Below, piece after piece: positions 6,744 through 6,772 of a stretch of 6,772 bases of DNA. The position numbers and the translations under genes were made by a program. Numbering within the stretch: the first letter of the stretch is position 1; each line of letters opens with the position of its first letter. Source of the DNA: Maribacter sp. (lineage in GTDB: Bacteria; Bacteroidota; Bacteroidia; Flavobacteriales; Flavobacteriaceae). Where the stretch lies: positions 1 through 6,772 of the forward strand of contig JABDKZ010000264.1 in the NCBI GenBank assembly GCA_013001935.1. Reading direction: 5' to 3'. The notes under the pieces are model-generated. The model made no database searches and was not told where the DNA came from. It worked only from the letters and a program-made list of their open reading frames with translations.

Positions 6744-6772
6744 CTATTTCTTCCGCATAAAGATGGTGATCG
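6744..6772 (-). CDS. Possible 3' end of a convergent gene (partial)
   Basis: On the minus strand the last bases read as codons for ITIFMRKK followed by TAG at 6746-6744, and the frame is open to the window edge. A hydrophobic stretch ending in RKK would suit the end of a membrane protein, and the position would make this gene convergent with the TPM gene. Only nine codons are visible, so this may be chance; an ATG on the plus strand at 6763 is an alternative start of a next gene. Confidence 0.22.

Overview
The window looks like chromosomal core sequence from a member of the Bacteroidota, most likely a marine-type Flavobacteriaceae. The grounds are moderately AT-rich DNA, weak or absent Shine-Dalgarno sites, a TAnnTTTG-type -7 element in the one real intergenic region, a GSCFA-domain protein (a family found mostly in Bacteroidota), and a gene order (alaS | M23 peptidase - MerR - LemA - TPM - TPM) that I recall from flavobacterial genomes. 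There is no sign of mobile elements, CRISPR, rRNA or tRNA.

Layout. The minus-strand unit covers positions 1-3413: alanyl-tRNA synthetase (alaS), followed after only 4 bases by a GSCFA-domain hydrolase-like gene that runs off the left edge. A 104-base divergent intergenic region (3414-3517) holds candidate -7 elements for both directions and a 7+7 bp inverted repeat. The plus-strand unit covers 3518-6679 and holds five tightly packed genes: a membrane-anchored M23 metallopeptidase, a small MerR-type regulator starting inside its stop codon (TAATG), a LemA protein, a short cytosolic TPM-domain protein, and a secreted, membrane-anchored TPM-domain protein with a long glycine-rich tail whose start overlaps the previous gene by 20 bases. 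The last 93 bases contain two different 7-bp tandem repeats and perhaps the last codons of a convergent gene.

How the parts fit. The left unit pairs a translation housekeeping enzyme with a poorly characterised hydrolase-like protein. The right unit reads as a cell-envelope operon: a periplasmic peptidoglycan peptidase, a possible local regulator, and a LemA/TPM membrane module whose biochemical job is not established. No clearly unprecedented system is visible. The least understood part is the LemA-TPM-TPM module coupled to the M23-MerR pair, together with the dyad in front of that operon.
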